NCBI GenBank assembly: GCA_050943215.1
Contig: JBMNOU010000018.1
Span: forward strand, 1-29,705
Reading direction: 5' to 3'
Source of the DNA: JBMNOU01 sp050943215
GTDB lineage: Bacteria > Bacillota > Clostridia > Christensenellales > SZUA-584
DNA: 29,705 nucleotides
A program made the translations under genes and the position numbers. Shown in pieces: positions 1 through 7,360 of the stretch (position 1 is its first letter; each line of letters starts with the position of its first letter). A model generated the notes under the pieces. The model was not told where the DNA came from, searched no databases, and saw only the letters and a list, made by a program, of their open reading frames with translations.

Positions 1-713
1 TAACGAATTTTAACCAGCAAATCGTCTTGTTTTCTGCCTAAGCCGTAAACAAGGGAGTGCAGCATGTTGTCTTTATCGCCGTAGAACTCCATCATGTGAT
101 CCTGCATCAGCCGGGTGGCCTCTTTATCATCCCGGTCATACAGTGCCTTGATAATCTTGTAATGCGTCTCAAGACTTGGCATGCTGTATTTGGGGTTCTC
201 GTATATTTTGTATGCCAGCAAAAGGCGGACCTTTAATATCAGAGACTTCTGCATTGAATACAGGTATTTGTTTTTGCTGATTTTAGACAGTATCAAATGA
301 AAGTCTGTATCTTTTTTAATTCTGTCGTTAAGGTTGCCTAAGTTTTCAGCCTCTACGCATTCGTCAATAAGCTTTTCAAGCTGCATGAATTCAGCGTTGC
401 TTCCGAATTGTATTGCGAGCTGTACGGATAGCGAGTCAAGAGCGATCCGTACAGTGGCCAATTGCAGTATGTCTTCTTCCGTCAGTGTAATGACCTCGGA
501 AAAACGCCGAGGGTATATGTTTATGAGACCGTCATTGGAAAGCCTATGAAGCGCTTCCCTGACAGGTGTACGGCTGATTCCGAGCTCCTTGACGATCATC
601 TCTTCGGGTATTTTTTCGCCGCTCTTGATTTTAAGACTGAAGATAAGATCCTGTATATAGTTATACACATACGGAACCAATTGTTTTTCTTTCAATGTTT
701 TTTTCTCGCCCAT
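1..713 (-). CDS. GntR-family regulator, FCD subfamily (right at window edge)
   Basis: Read on the minus strand from ATG 713-711, the frame stays open to the window edge for 237 codons. The next codon begins TA, so the gene very probably stops one base outside the window; 237 residues is a normal length for this family. Residues about 10-75 form a GntR winged helix-turn-helix (ELGISRTPVREALHRL is the recognition region). The remainder is a helical FCD ligand domain with the expected metal-site pattern: D-x-x-FH near residue 141, a later ETHYK and a QDHM near the end. These regulators usually sense small organic acids or sugar acids. It is transcribed divergently from the riboswitch operon, and palindromes around GTATAC sit between the two, so autoregulation and control of that operon are likely. 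The effector cannot be read from sequence. The start has only a weak AGGT ribosome site. Confidence 0.9.
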   Translation of the reverse strand, partial: MGEKKTLKEKQLVPYVYNYIQDLIFSLKIKSGEKIPEEMIVKELGISRTPVREALHRLSNDGLINIYPRRFSEVITLTEEDILQLATVRIALDSLSVQLAIQFGSNAEFMQLEKLIDECVEAENLGNLNDRIKKDTDFHLILSKISKNKYLYSMQKSLILKVRLLLAYKIYENPKYSMPSLETHYKIIKALYDRDDKEATRLMQDHMMEFYGDKDNMLHSLVYGLGRKQDDLLVKIR

Positions 714-771
714 ATTACCTGTTGCAAATTAAAAATTGCATCCCCCTTAATGATGTACAATAAACTATTTA

Positions 772-820
772 GGTATACAATAGCATAAAAATGCTTAATT
801 GTCTATGGTTTGTATACAAA
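772..820. promoter_or_regulatory. Two GTATAC-centred operator-like palindromes near the GntR start
   Basis: A 12-bp perfect palindrome TTTGTATACAAA lies at 809-820. A half-degenerate copy, GGTATACAATAG, lies at 772-783. Both are 60-110 bp upstream of the minus-strand GntR/FCD start, where an autoregulatory operator is expected. FCD-type GntR proteins commonly bind short palindromes of this kind. Related copies recur at 943-954 and in the 9.7-9.9 kb intergenic region. That they are operators for this regulator is inference. Confidence 0.55.
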
Positions 821-904
821 TATTTAAAAAAGTGCAAAAAACATTTATAGGGTCGCTTCAAATATCTTTAAAAAAATTTAATTGTCAAAAACAATAAAAG
901 TATA

Positions 905-933
905 TTGACTGAACAACTCGATAAATGTATACT
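905..933 (+). promoter_or_regulatory. Sigma-A promoter of the riboswitch operon
   Basis: The -35 element is TTGACT (905-910), followed by a 17-bp spacer and the -10 element TATACT (928-933). Transcription would start near 940, about 75 nt before the riboswitch. The -10 lies inside a TGTATACT sequence related to the nearby palindromes, so a repressor bound there would block it. The promoter at 9830-9858 has the same spacing and the same -10. Confidence 0.7.
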
Positions 934-942
934 GAAATTAAA

Positions 943-954
943 ATTGTATACAAT
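943..954. promoter_or_regulatory. Palindromic operator ATTGTATACAAT at the start site
   Basis: This is a perfect 12-bp palindrome just downstream of the predicted -10 box, roughly +3 to +14, a position typical for repression. A weaker copy, ATTGTATAGTAA, follows at 988-999. The core matches the palindromes at 809-820 and 9801-9816. Confidence 0.6.
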
Positions 955-1011
955 CATGTTTGCTTTCTGTTATCATAATAATAAAGAATTGTATAGTAAA
1001 CAGATGGTTGA

Positions 1012-1108
1012 TAGTTATCCGAGCCGAACGACCTAAGGGATTCTATGGTTGACGGCCGACAGGGTTGCGCCGGAAACAGCGCATGCCTCCCGTATGGAAA
1101 GGATAGAT
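1012..1108 (+). promoter_or_regulatory. Moco/Tuco riboswitch aptamer (molybdenum or tungsten cofactor RNA)
   Basis: The 3' half carries the recognisable Moco-RNA core: GCCTCCCGTAT (1085-1095) followed by GGAAAGG (1096-1102). A closing helix P1 pairs UUAUCC (1015-1020) with GGAUAG (1101-1106). A local hairpin UGCGC (1066-1070) / GCGCA (1079-1083) with a purine-rich loop sits just before the core, as in known members. The class normally precedes genes for molybdopterin synthesis, molybdate or tungstate transport, or Moco enzymes. Here it precedes an ECF transporter operon. Whether it senses molybdenum or tungsten cofactor cannot be decided by eye. Confidence 0.85.
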
Positions 1109-1156
1109 TATTTAAGCGGGCCTTGGCGTTTGAAGAGACGCTTACAGCTGCCATAT

Positions 1157-1185
1157 ATCCTTTTCATATTGAAAAGGATTTTTTT
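1157..1185 (+). terminator. Riboswitch-controlled intrinsic terminator
   Basis: The stem ATCCTTTTCA (1157-1166) / TGAAAAGGAT (1170-1179) is a perfect 10-bp hairpin with a 3-nt loop, followed by a run of T to 1185. The same 5' arm can instead pair with the aptamer: 1092-1105 and 1156-1169 form 14 consecutive pairs including two G-U. Because 1101-1105 is also the 3' strand of aptamer P1, ligand binding should free the terminator arm and switch the operon off. Confidence 0.85.
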
Positions 1186-1226
1186 GCGGGTTTTTTTATA
1201 ATTTAAAAATAGAAAGGATCTGTTGT

Positions 1227-2276
1227 ATGAAAACGATGAGACTGGCAGCCGTATTTATCATGCTGTCTGCGCTGGTACTGGCAGCAGGCTGTGCGGCCGT
1301 GCAGGCAGATACACAGGAGGAAACGCTGAGCATCACAGGTCTTGGCGAAGATATCATTGTTCCGATCAGCGAGATCATCAAGCTTGATGCATACGAAGGA
1401 GAGGTTAAGGGCGCTGATTCTCAGGGCGACCCGGTCGAATACACCGTGAAGGGCAGCTATTTCGCCGATCTGCTTGAAAATCTTGGGTATTCGCAGGAAG
1501 ACCTTGCCGGCATACGCATCGTGGCTACGGACGGGTATTCTATAGAAGTATCCAAAGAAATACTCAAGGCGCGCGATGTGATACTCGCTTACGAGATGGA
1601 TGGCAAGCCGCTTGACGCGGACAACGCTCCTCTGCGCGTGTTTATACCCGAAGAGCGGGCTATGTATTGGGTAAAGATGGTGCAAAAGATAGAGGTGATA
1701 GAAGTGGAGGCTCCCTTATCGGTCGGCGGCGTCTATATCATGGAATCGCTCTACGGCAGCGGTGATTATGAAGATTATACGTTTATCGCGCAAACCTATA
1801 AGGTGCTCGATACAAACAAGATACTCGGCGATTATCCGGGCACAAAGGGCGGCGTTGTGTTGATGACTGCATCTGACGGGCTTGAGAAAAACGAGACGCT
1901 CGAAAATTTTTATAAAGGCGTAATCAGCATGACCGGGCAAGACAGCCCTCAATTTTTCTCAAATGTACTGCCCGGAGGTATGTTCGTCAAGAATCTTAAA
2001 CTTTTCAAGTATGGCGGCAACGCGTTCTATTTTATCACCAGCACCATAAAGGAGGCCGAAGCGCTCGGCGAGTCGGTCACGCTAGAATCGATTGCCGTTG
2101 AAGCAGGACTTACGCAAGCTGAGGAGTATACGCTTTATTTTGGGGACGGGCAGCAAATGATTATTGATGCCGCGCAGCTTTCGTCGTGGGTTATCGGCAT
2201 AGAGAATGAAAAGGTATCCGCTGCCAATGGCAGTGTTGAATCTCAAATTGTTTCAATAAAATCAAATAACCAATAA
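1227..2276 (+). CDS. Lipoprotein with molybdopterin-binding (sulfite-oxidase-like) domain
   Basis: First gene of the riboswitch operon, 349 aa, with ribosome site AGAAAGGAT. A signal peptide ends in an LAAGC lipobox with Cys22 as the lipidated residue, so the protein should sit on the outer face of the membrane. Residues about 35-160 resemble the oxidoreductase molybdopterin-binding fold (PF00174-like): a VATDGY motif at 99-104, then ILAYEMDGKPL near 119-129, PLRVFIP near 135-141 and WVKMVQKIEV near the end. I see no cysteine in the domain, so it lacks the Mo-ligating Cys of the enzymes and is more likely a binding protein than a catalyst. Residues 165-349 form a second region I do not recognise. 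Proposed role: extracellular capture of a pterin cofactor for the ECF transporter (inference). Confidence 0.7.
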   Translation: MKTMRLAAVFIMLSALVLAAGCAAVQADTQEETLSITGLGEDIIVPISEIIKLDAYEGEVKGADSQGDPVEYTVKGSYFADLLENLGYSQEDLAGIRIVATDGYSIEVSKEILKARDVILAYEMDGKPLDADNAPLRVFIPEERAMYWVKMVQKIEVIEVEAPLSVGGVYIMESLYGSGDYEDYTFIAQTYKVLDTNKILGDYPGTKGGVVLMTASDGLEKNETLENFYKGVISMTGQDSPQFFSNVLPGGMFVKNLKLFKYGGNAFYFITSTIKEAEALGESVTLESIAVEAGLTQAEEYTLYFGDGQQMIIDAAQLSSWVIGIENEKVSAANGSVESQIVSIKSNNQ

Positions 2277-2285
2277 GGAGTGTCT

Positions 2286-2753
2286 ATGATGAAAACAAAA
2301 GGTCTATTATTGCTTGTTGTACTGATGATGGTTGCAGCCGTTTTTGTGGCATGTGCGCCCCAGGAAAAAGCGGAGTGGACGATCTCTATCGAGGGGGCGA
2401 GCAAGGCCGAATTCAGCAGCAACGATTACCTAAAGCTCAAAGCGGTAACGATCGATACCGTTCTTAAGAAAAAGGACGGCAGCGAAAAGAATGAGACTTG
2501 GGAAGGCGTGCTTTTAAAAGACGTATTAGAGTATCTCGGAGTGAGCGAATACACATCCGTAACAATGGAAGCGTCGGACGGGTATGCGAAGGATTATACG
2601 AGTGATATCGTAAACGATGAAAAGACGATACTCGGCACTAAGGTGAACGGAGAAGCGCTCTTAGCCGAAGGCGGGTTTGTAAAAGCAGTGGCCGGAAACG
2701 AGTCGGGCAATATGTGGATCAAAGAACTTGTAAAAATCAAGGTGAACAAGTAA
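2286..2753 (+). CDS. Small lipoprotein with molybdopterin-binding-like domain
   Basis: 155 aa. AAGGAG at 2275-2280 supports ATG 2286 (5-nt spacing) or ATG 2289 (8-nt); an upstream GTG at 2280 overlaps the ribosome site and is rejected. A hydrophobic signal ends at VFVAC (Cys23), giving a lipoprotein. The mature part is a single domain carrying the signature shared with the neighbours: EASDGY at 95-100, a TKVNGEAL segment near 118-125 and a terminal MWIKELVKIKV strand. It lies 9 nt after the first lipoprotein. It probably works with that protein as an extracytoplasmic receptor. It could also be a chaperone-like accessory; the ligand is unknown. Confidence 0.65.
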   Translation: MMKTKGLLLLVVLMMVAAVFVACAPQEKAEWTISIEGASKAEFSSNDYLKLKAVTIDTVLKKKDGSEKNETWEGVLLKDVLEYLGVSEYTSVTMEASDGYAKDYTSDIVNDEKTILGTKVNGEALLAEGGFVKAVAGNESGNMWIKELVKIKVNK

Positions 2754-2754
2754 A

Positions 2755-3348
2755 TTGAAAAAGACCAAAAGACGATTTTTATCTTCGTATTCGGTATTTA
2801 ATATCGTCATCATCGCGGTTTGCGCGGGCCTCGGCATTGCCGTCAAGCCCGTGCTGGTGCCGCTTGTGCACATCATAACGGGTCCGCTCTTTATTCCGGG
2901 AGGAGCGGTCGCCGGCGGTTTTTATATGCTGTTTATCGTGCTCGCAGCTGGTCTCGTCCGCAAGCCGGGAGCGGCAGTGTTGACCTGTGCGGTGCAGGCG
3001 ATATTGGTAATCATTACCGGAGTTATTGGCAGCCATGGCATTATGAGCCTGGCAACGTATATACTGCCGGGCGCCGCGGTGGATCTTTTCTTGCTGACAT
3101 TGCGCAAAAAAGAAATGGGTGCTCTCGTCATATTTATCTCGGGGCTGATCGCCAACCTAACCGGTTCGTTTTTATCGAACGTTGTGTTCTTCAGGCTACC
3201 TATTGTGCCGTTAATGCTGACGCTGTTTTCGGCATCGCTGTCGGGCGGGCTTGGCGGTCTAATCGCTTTTGGAATCATCAAAAAAATAACGCAATTTAAT
3301 CCGGCGTTTAAAAAAACGGATAAAGAGGTAGGAACACATGGAGAATAA
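2755..3348 (+). CDS. ECF transporter S component, YkoE-like
   Basis: Starts at TTG 2755, one base after the previous stop; AAGGTG about 10 nt upstream serves as ribosome site. 197 aa, very hydrophobic, about six membrane helices, with positively charged ends. The LFIPGGAVAGGFYMLFIVLAAG and LVRKPGAA segments and overall length resemble YkoE-type S components, which are linked to thiamine or its pyrimidine precursor. S components determine substrate specificity. Two ATPases and an EcfT gene follow, so this is a dedicated (group I) ECF system. The riboswitch and molybdopterin-domain partners make a pterin cofactor or precursor a better guess than thiamine, but this is unproven. Confidence 0.75.
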   Translation: MKKTKRRFLSSYSVFNIVIIAVCAGLGIAVKPVLVPLVHIITGPLFIPGGAVAGGFYMLFIVLAAGLVRKPGAAVLTCAVQAILVIITGVIGSHGIMSLATYILPGAAVDLFLLTLRKKEMGALVIFISGLIANLTGSFLSNVVFFRLPIVPLMLTLFSASLSGGLGGLIAFGIIKKITQFNPAFKKTDKEVGTHGE

Positions 3349-3874
3349 CAAAAAAGGCAGCGGGAAAACGTGGATTATTGTTGCCATAATTATCGTGCTG
3401 GTAGCGGCGAGCGCGGTGTTTGCAGTGCTCAATTCGGGCAATGCACAAGAAAAGCAGCAAAGCCAAGAAAACGCAACTGTGACGGTCACAAAGGGGGATC
3501 AGCAAAAGACATTTGACCTTGCCTATTTAAAGGCGCTAAACAAACAAGAATTCAGCGCTATTGTGGACACCAGCAAAACGGATCCGACAGAAAAATCATT
3601 TGGCGGCGTCCCGTTAAAGACCGTGCTTTATGACTTGGGGTTTGATATAGCCGATGCCGGGCAAATCGTTTTTTCGGCAGTGGACGGGTATACAAGCGTG
3701 GTCACGGCAGAGGAAGCTTTGGCCGAAGAAAACATCTATCTTGTATATGAACGGAACAAAAAGCCCTCGGGCACCAGACAGCAGGGCGGCTCGGGACCTA
3801 TCGAAATCGTTATACGCGGAGACGCGTTTGCCCAGCGCTGGTGCAAATTCTTAATGGACATCACGATAGAATGA
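3338..3874 (+). CDS. Membrane-anchored molybdopterin-binding-like domain protein
   Basis: 178 aa; ATG 3338 overlaps the S-component stop by 11 nt, so translation is coupled. An uncleaved signal anchor spans about residues 11-31 and no lipobox is present, placing the domain outside the membrane. Residues 45-178 show the shared fold signature: GGVPLKTVLYDLG near 89-101, SAVDGY at 113-118, IYLVYERNKKP near 133-143, PIEIVIRG near 154-161 and a terminal FLMDITI strand. The single cysteine, in RWCKF near 169, does not occupy the catalytic position of sulfite-oxidase-type enzymes. Its position between the S component and the ATPases suggests a transporter-associated receptor. Confidence 0.65.
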   Translation: MENNKKGSGKTWIIVAIIIVLVAASAVFAVLNSGNAQEKQQSQENATVTVTKGDQQKTFDLAYLKALNKQEFSAIVDTSKTDPTEKSFGGVPLKTVLYDLGFDIADAGQIVFSAVDGYTSVVTAEEALAEENIYLVYERNKKPSGTRQQGGSGPIEIVIRGDAFAQRWCKFLMDITIE

Positions 3875-4545
3875 AAGCGCTTTGCCTTGATCACGTAAGC
3901 TTCGGCTATGACGAAAAACATAATGTGCTCGATGACATATGCCTTAAGATTGACAGAGGCGCTGTTGCGGCGGTTACGGGGCGTTCGGGAGCGGGCAAAT
4001 CGACGCTTGCGATGGCGGCGTGCGGCGTGATTCCAAAGTCGGTGAGCGGCTGTTTTAAAGGCAGCGTACGCGTGCTGGGCGAGGATATAGCGGACAAAGA
4101 GATATTCGAAACGGCGGGAATTATCAGCATGGTATTTCAAGACCCTGAGAGCCAGCTGTTTGCTCCCACAGTCGCCGACGAGGTTGCGTTCGGACCAGAG
4201 AATTTGTGCTTTGGCCGCGAAGCCATCAACGATAGGCTGGCCGATGCGCTCGAAACAGTGGGCATGGAGGCGTTCGCGGTTCATCCTCCGTCGATGCTTT
4301 CGGGAGGGCAGCAGCAGCTTATAGCGCTTGCGTCAATTCTCTCGCTAGGCCCCGAGGTGATCATACTCGACGAGGTGGCGGCGCAGGTTGACGAAGTGGG
4401 CGTTGCGCTTTTAAAAGACGCGGTTAAAGCTCTCAAACGGCAGGGGAAAACGATATTGATCATAGAGCATGGCAACTCTTTTAAGGCACTGTATGATGAA
4501 GTGTATGTTCTTGAAAACGGCAGACTCTCAAGGAGCGGAGCATGA
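3871..4545 (+). CDS. ECF transporter ATPase, EcfA-type (first)
   Basis: 224 aa. ATG 3871 overlaps the previous stop in an ATGA; a GTG at 3841 inside the upstream gene is rejected because the protein family starts near the EcfA strand now at residue 3. Walker A GRSGAGKS at 37-44, Q-loop FQDPESQLF from 89, signature LSGGQ at 143-147, Walker B VIILDE at 163-168 and switch His200 are all present, so it should be active. The acidic FQDP-x-x-QLF Q-loop is typical of ECF ATPases. It pairs with the next gene as a heterodimeric motor. Confidence 0.93.
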   Translation: MKALCLDHVSFGYDEKHNVLDDICLKIDRGAVAAVTGRSGAGKSTLAMAACGVIPKSVSGCFKGSVRVLGEDIADKEIFETAGIISMVFQDPESQLFAPTVADEVAFGPENLCFGREAINDRLADALETVGMEAFAVHPPSMLSGGQQQLIALASILSLGPEVIILDEVAAQVDEVGVALLKDAVKALKRQGKTILIIEHGNSFKALYDEVYVLENGRLSRSGA

Positions 4546-5210
4546 ATCCATACATAGAGCTTGACAACATAAGCTTCGGCTATAAAAAAACGGGATTTCG
4601 CATACGGGGTGTTTCGGCAAGGCTGTATAACAGAGAAACCACGATCATCACTGGCGGCAACGGTAGCGGAAAGACCACGCTTTCAAAGCTGATGATCGGA
4701 ATACTAAAAGCGGACAGCGGAAAGACTTTTGTTTGCGGGCAAGATATCAAAAATATGAGCCTCTCCGCTGCGGCAGAGAAGGTTGGGTATCTGTTTCAGA
4801 ATCCGGACAGGCAGCTTTTCTGCAGCACCGCAATGGAAGAGATAATGTTTTCACTGCGGCAGAAGGGCGTAGACGAGCGGGCAGCGGCAGAAACGGCACG
4901 CGCGCTTCTTGCACGGTTTTCTATGGCGCACAAGGCAAACGAATTTCCGCTGAAGATGTCTAGGGGTGAAAAGCAGCGCCTTGCGCTTTTGGCAGTGTTC
5001 GTGATGAATCCCGGGTTTTATATACTCGACGAACCTTCGTCGGGAATCGATGAAGAAAACAAAGATAAGCTAGTCGGCATGCTGGAAGAGTTTAAACAGC
5101 AGGGTGCAGGGCTTTGCATCATAACGCACGACAACGCGCTTATAAGCCGGCTCGCCGATAGGCGCATCACTATGGCTGACGGGAGGATTGTAAGCGATGA
5201 AAAAGCCTGA
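4542..5210 (+). CDS. ECF transporter ATPase, EcfA-type (second)
   Basis: 222 aa, beginning in an ATGA overlap with the first ATPase. Walker A GGNGSGKT (38-45), Q-loop FQNPDRQLF from 85, Walker B YILDEP near 160-165 and His196 are intact. The signature is MSRGE (139-143) in place of LSGGE, a mild variation. Two different ATPase subunits with one EcfT is the standard ECF arrangement. The gene overlaps the following EcfT gene by 14 nt. Confidence 0.93.
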   Translation: MNPYIELDNISFGYKKTGFRIRGVSARLYNRETTIITGGNGSGKTTLSKLMIGILKADSGKTFVCGQDIKNMSLSAAAEKVGYLFQNPDRQLFCSTAMEEIMFSLRQKGVDERAAAETARALLARFSMAHKANEFPLKMSRGEKQRLALLAVFVMNPGFYILDEPSSGIDEENKDKLVGMLEEFKQQGAGLCIITHDNALISRLADRRITMADGRIVSDEKA

Positions 5211-5931
5211 TCCTCGCGTAATGCTGCTGATCGCGGCGTGTTTTTCAACGATGGGAGTGCTTATTGAGACAACGTGGCTGCTTACGGCCGTTTTTGCGTT
5301 TGCCGTGCTGTTTGGCATTGCGCTGCGCGCGGATATGATGGTGCTTATTAGGCGGCTTAAAGGGTTGATTGGCGTGGTTGTTTTCGTTGCGCTGATGCAA
5401 AGCATATTCGTCAACGAAGGGCGGGCGATAATAAGCGTTGGCAGCCTTGATATACTGACAACGGGCGGGCTGCTGCTGGCCGCGAACACGCTGCTGCGCA
5501 TTGGCACGGTCATCGCTTCTGCAGCGATATTTTTGCTGACTACATCGCGCATGATGATACAGGGGCTGATTCAGCTGAAAGTGCCGTACGAATTCGCTTT
5601 TATGGCATCTGTCGCGCTGCGGTTTTTGCCGGTGTTTTCCGAAGCGTTCCGCGATACCGTTACGGCAATACAGCTTCGCGGCGTTGACCTTAAAAAAATA
5701 CGGTTCAGAGAAAAGATCAAAATGTACATTTCTATCATGACGCCTGTTACGTACGGGGCGGTGGATAAAGCGCAAAAGCTCTCTTACGCGATGGAGCTGC
5801 GTGCGTTTCGAGCATATCCTAAAAGGACGAGCCGCCTTGTCTTAAAGCTTTCGGGCATGGATTACGCGTATATTGCAGTGATACCGCTGCTTACAGCGGC
5901 GGTGCTTGCGTACTATTATTTATATCTGTAA
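5197..5931 (+). CDS. ECF transporter transmembrane coupling protein, EcfT-type
   Basis: 244 aa with about five membrane helices. The two cytoplasmic coupling helices carry the Ala-Arg-Gly-type motifs that contact the ATPases: QLRGVD at 159-164 and ELRAFR at 200-205 (Gly replaced by Ala in the second). It completes an S + A + A' + T module encoded entirely within this operon. Confidence 0.92.
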   Translation: MKKPDPRVMLLIAACFSTMGVLIETTWLLTAVFAFAVLFGIALRADMMVLIRRLKGLIGVVVFVALMQSIFVNEGRAIISVGSLDILTTGGLLLAANTLLRIGTVIASAAIFLLTTSRMMIQGLIQLKVPYEFAFMASVALRFLPVFSEAFRDTVTAIQLRGVDLKKIRFREKIKMYISIMTPVTYGAVDKAQKLSYAMELRAFRAYPKRTSRLVLKLSGMDYAYIAVIPLLTAAVLAYYYLYL

Positions 5932-5944
5932 AGGAAGCGGACAA

Positions 5945-6697
5945 ATGAAAGTGCTCAGTATCAACGGGTTTACCAAATCGGGCAAAACGACAACGGCGGA
6001 GAATATCATACAAGAGCTGAAAAAACGCGGATTCTCGGTTGGATCTGTCAAAGAGATTCACTATGAGGCGTTTAAGATTGACACGGAAGGCACCAATACG
6101 GACAGGCACCGCAAGGCGGGCGCATCGCTGGTAACCGCGCGCGGTATTTATGAAACGGATATTCTTTTTAAAGAAATGCTGCCGATAGATAAGATACTGT
6201 CTTTCTACGACCATGATTATGTGATACTCGAGGGCGTAAATGACATAAACGCTCCTAAGATAATTACCGCGCATAACACTGAGGAGATCGATGAGCGGAT
6301 AGATTACCGGACGCTGCTGGTATCGGGTGTGATCGCCAAAGAGCTGAGAGAATACAGAGGATTTGAAGTGATCAACTGCATTACCGAGACCGAGAGGCTA
6401 GTGGATAAAATAGAGGAAACAGTGCCCGATCTGCTGCCCGACTTTGACCCCGAATGCTGCGGCGCCTGCGGTTATGACTGCCATGCGCTGCTGAGCGGTA
6501 TTATCTCGGGGCAAAGAAAAAGGGAGGATTGCGTGGTCGGGAATGCGGATATTCGCCTGAAAGTAGGCGGAGAGGACGTAAAAATGGTACCGTTTGTGCA
6601 AAATATTCTGCGCAATGCGGTGATCGGCATTGTAAAGGAGCTTCGCGGATATATGGATGGCGCGGCCGTAGAGATATCGATTGGTAACAAAAAATGA
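5945..6697 (+). CDS. MobB-like GTPase with C-terminal Fe-S-type cysteine cluster
   Basis: 250 aa; ATG 5945 follows AAGGAAG and is preferred to an in-frame start inside the EcfT gene. Residues 1-160 match the MobB fold: P-loop GFTKSGKTT (8-16), SVKEIHY with an acidic region at 35-50, and YVILEGV near 92-98. MobB binds GTP and assists attachment of nucleotides to molybdopterin. The C-terminal part adds Cys171, 172, 175, 179 and 196 in a CxxCGxxC...C arrangement, similar to the [4Fe-4S] motif in corrinoid and acetyl-CoA-synthase proteins. Some anaerobe MobB homologues carry such a tail. It is the clearest cytoplasmic link of this operon to Mo/W cofactor metabolism. Confidence 0.85.
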   Translation: MKVLSINGFTKSGKTTTAENIIQELKKRGFSVGSVKEIHYEAFKIDTEGTNTDRHRKAGASLVTARGIYETDILFKEMLPIDKILSFYDHDYVILEGVNDINAPKIITAHNTEEIDERIDYRTLLVSGVIAKELREYRGFEVINCITETERLVDKIEETVPDLLPDFDPECCGACGYDCHALLSGIISGQRKREDCVVGNADIRLKVGGEDVKMVPFVQNILRNAVIGIVKELRGYMDGAAVEISIGNKK

Positions 6698-7359
6698 TAG
6701 AACCGCAATTGCTGGGGCAACTTAATATCACGCATTATTCTGTGGCGGAACAGTATTTTAGCCGGCGCAATGCGGTATACAGAATTGACGCAGCGCGCCC
6801 TAACGGCGATAATTTTATGTTCGTTTATAAAACGTATGTGTGCGGCGATGCAGGCAGGGAAGCGGATAACCTTGGGCGTCTGCAAAAAAAGAAGGTGCCG
6901 CGTATACTCGCCCGCGGAAACAAGGCGCTTTGTCTTGAATATATTAAAGGGCCGACACTGCTTAAATATCTAGAGGACGCGGAGCGCTGCGGCAAAACGT
7001 TTTCGCACTGCGTCGATATGTTCATTGATTTTCTAATAGGGTGTTACGAAGAAATGCCAGGGATGATCTATGGTGACGTAAACCTTCGCAACTTCATCGT
7101 CACAAAGCACGGCGTTGCAGGAGTCGATCTTGAGGAAGCTGGACCGGGGCTGCCAGCGGCGGATATTGGCAGGGCGGCTGCGTTTATTCCAGCCTATTAT
7201 CCGGCGGGCACTGAATATAAAAAGGCAGTGGCTAAGTATCTTATTAAAAAAGGCGCGGCGCGCCTTGGCATTGCCGAGCAGGACATCAGAAGCGAAGCGG
7301 ATAAGGAACGTGCCGATATGAGGATACGCCGGTATCAAAAAATCGTGGGGGTCGTGTGA
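6694..7359 (+). CDS. Small kinase-fold phosphotransferase (RIO/Bud32/APH-like)
   Basis: 221 aa; overlaps the MobB-like gene by ATGA. Kinase landmarks are visible: VYKTY with Lys46 as probable ATP-binding lysine, a following acidic residue in GREADNL (Glu56), catalytic-loop GDVNLRNF with Asp128 and Asn133, and metal-binding VDLEEA with Asp145 in the DFG position. It is much shorter than Ser/Thr receptor kinases and has no membrane segment, so it is probably a cytoplasmic small-molecule or protein kinase. In this operon, rephosphorylation of an imported dephospho-pterin is an attractive but untested idea. Confidence 0.7.
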   Translation: MIEPQLLGQLNITHYSVAEQYFSRRNAVYRIDAARPNGDNFMFVYKTYVCGDAGREADNLGRLQKKKVPRILARGNKALCLEYIKGPTLLKYLEDAERCGKTFSHCVDMFIDFLIGCYEEMPGMIYGDVNLRNFIVTKHGVAGVDLEEAGPGLPAADIGRAAAFIPAYYPAGTEYKKAVAKYLIKKGAARLGIAEQDIRSEADKERADMRIRRYQKIVGVV

Positions 7360-7360
7360 G

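Noticed and set aside
462..788. Plus-strand ORF opposite the start of the GntR/FCD gene
   Set aside because: The minus-strand frame encodes a complete winged helix-turn-helix. The plus-strand product ends in operator sequence and has no domain.
2820..3299. Plus-strand ORF in another frame of the S-component gene
   Set aside because: The overlapping frame encodes a convincing membrane S component; this one is Arg/Gly-rich out-of-frame translation.
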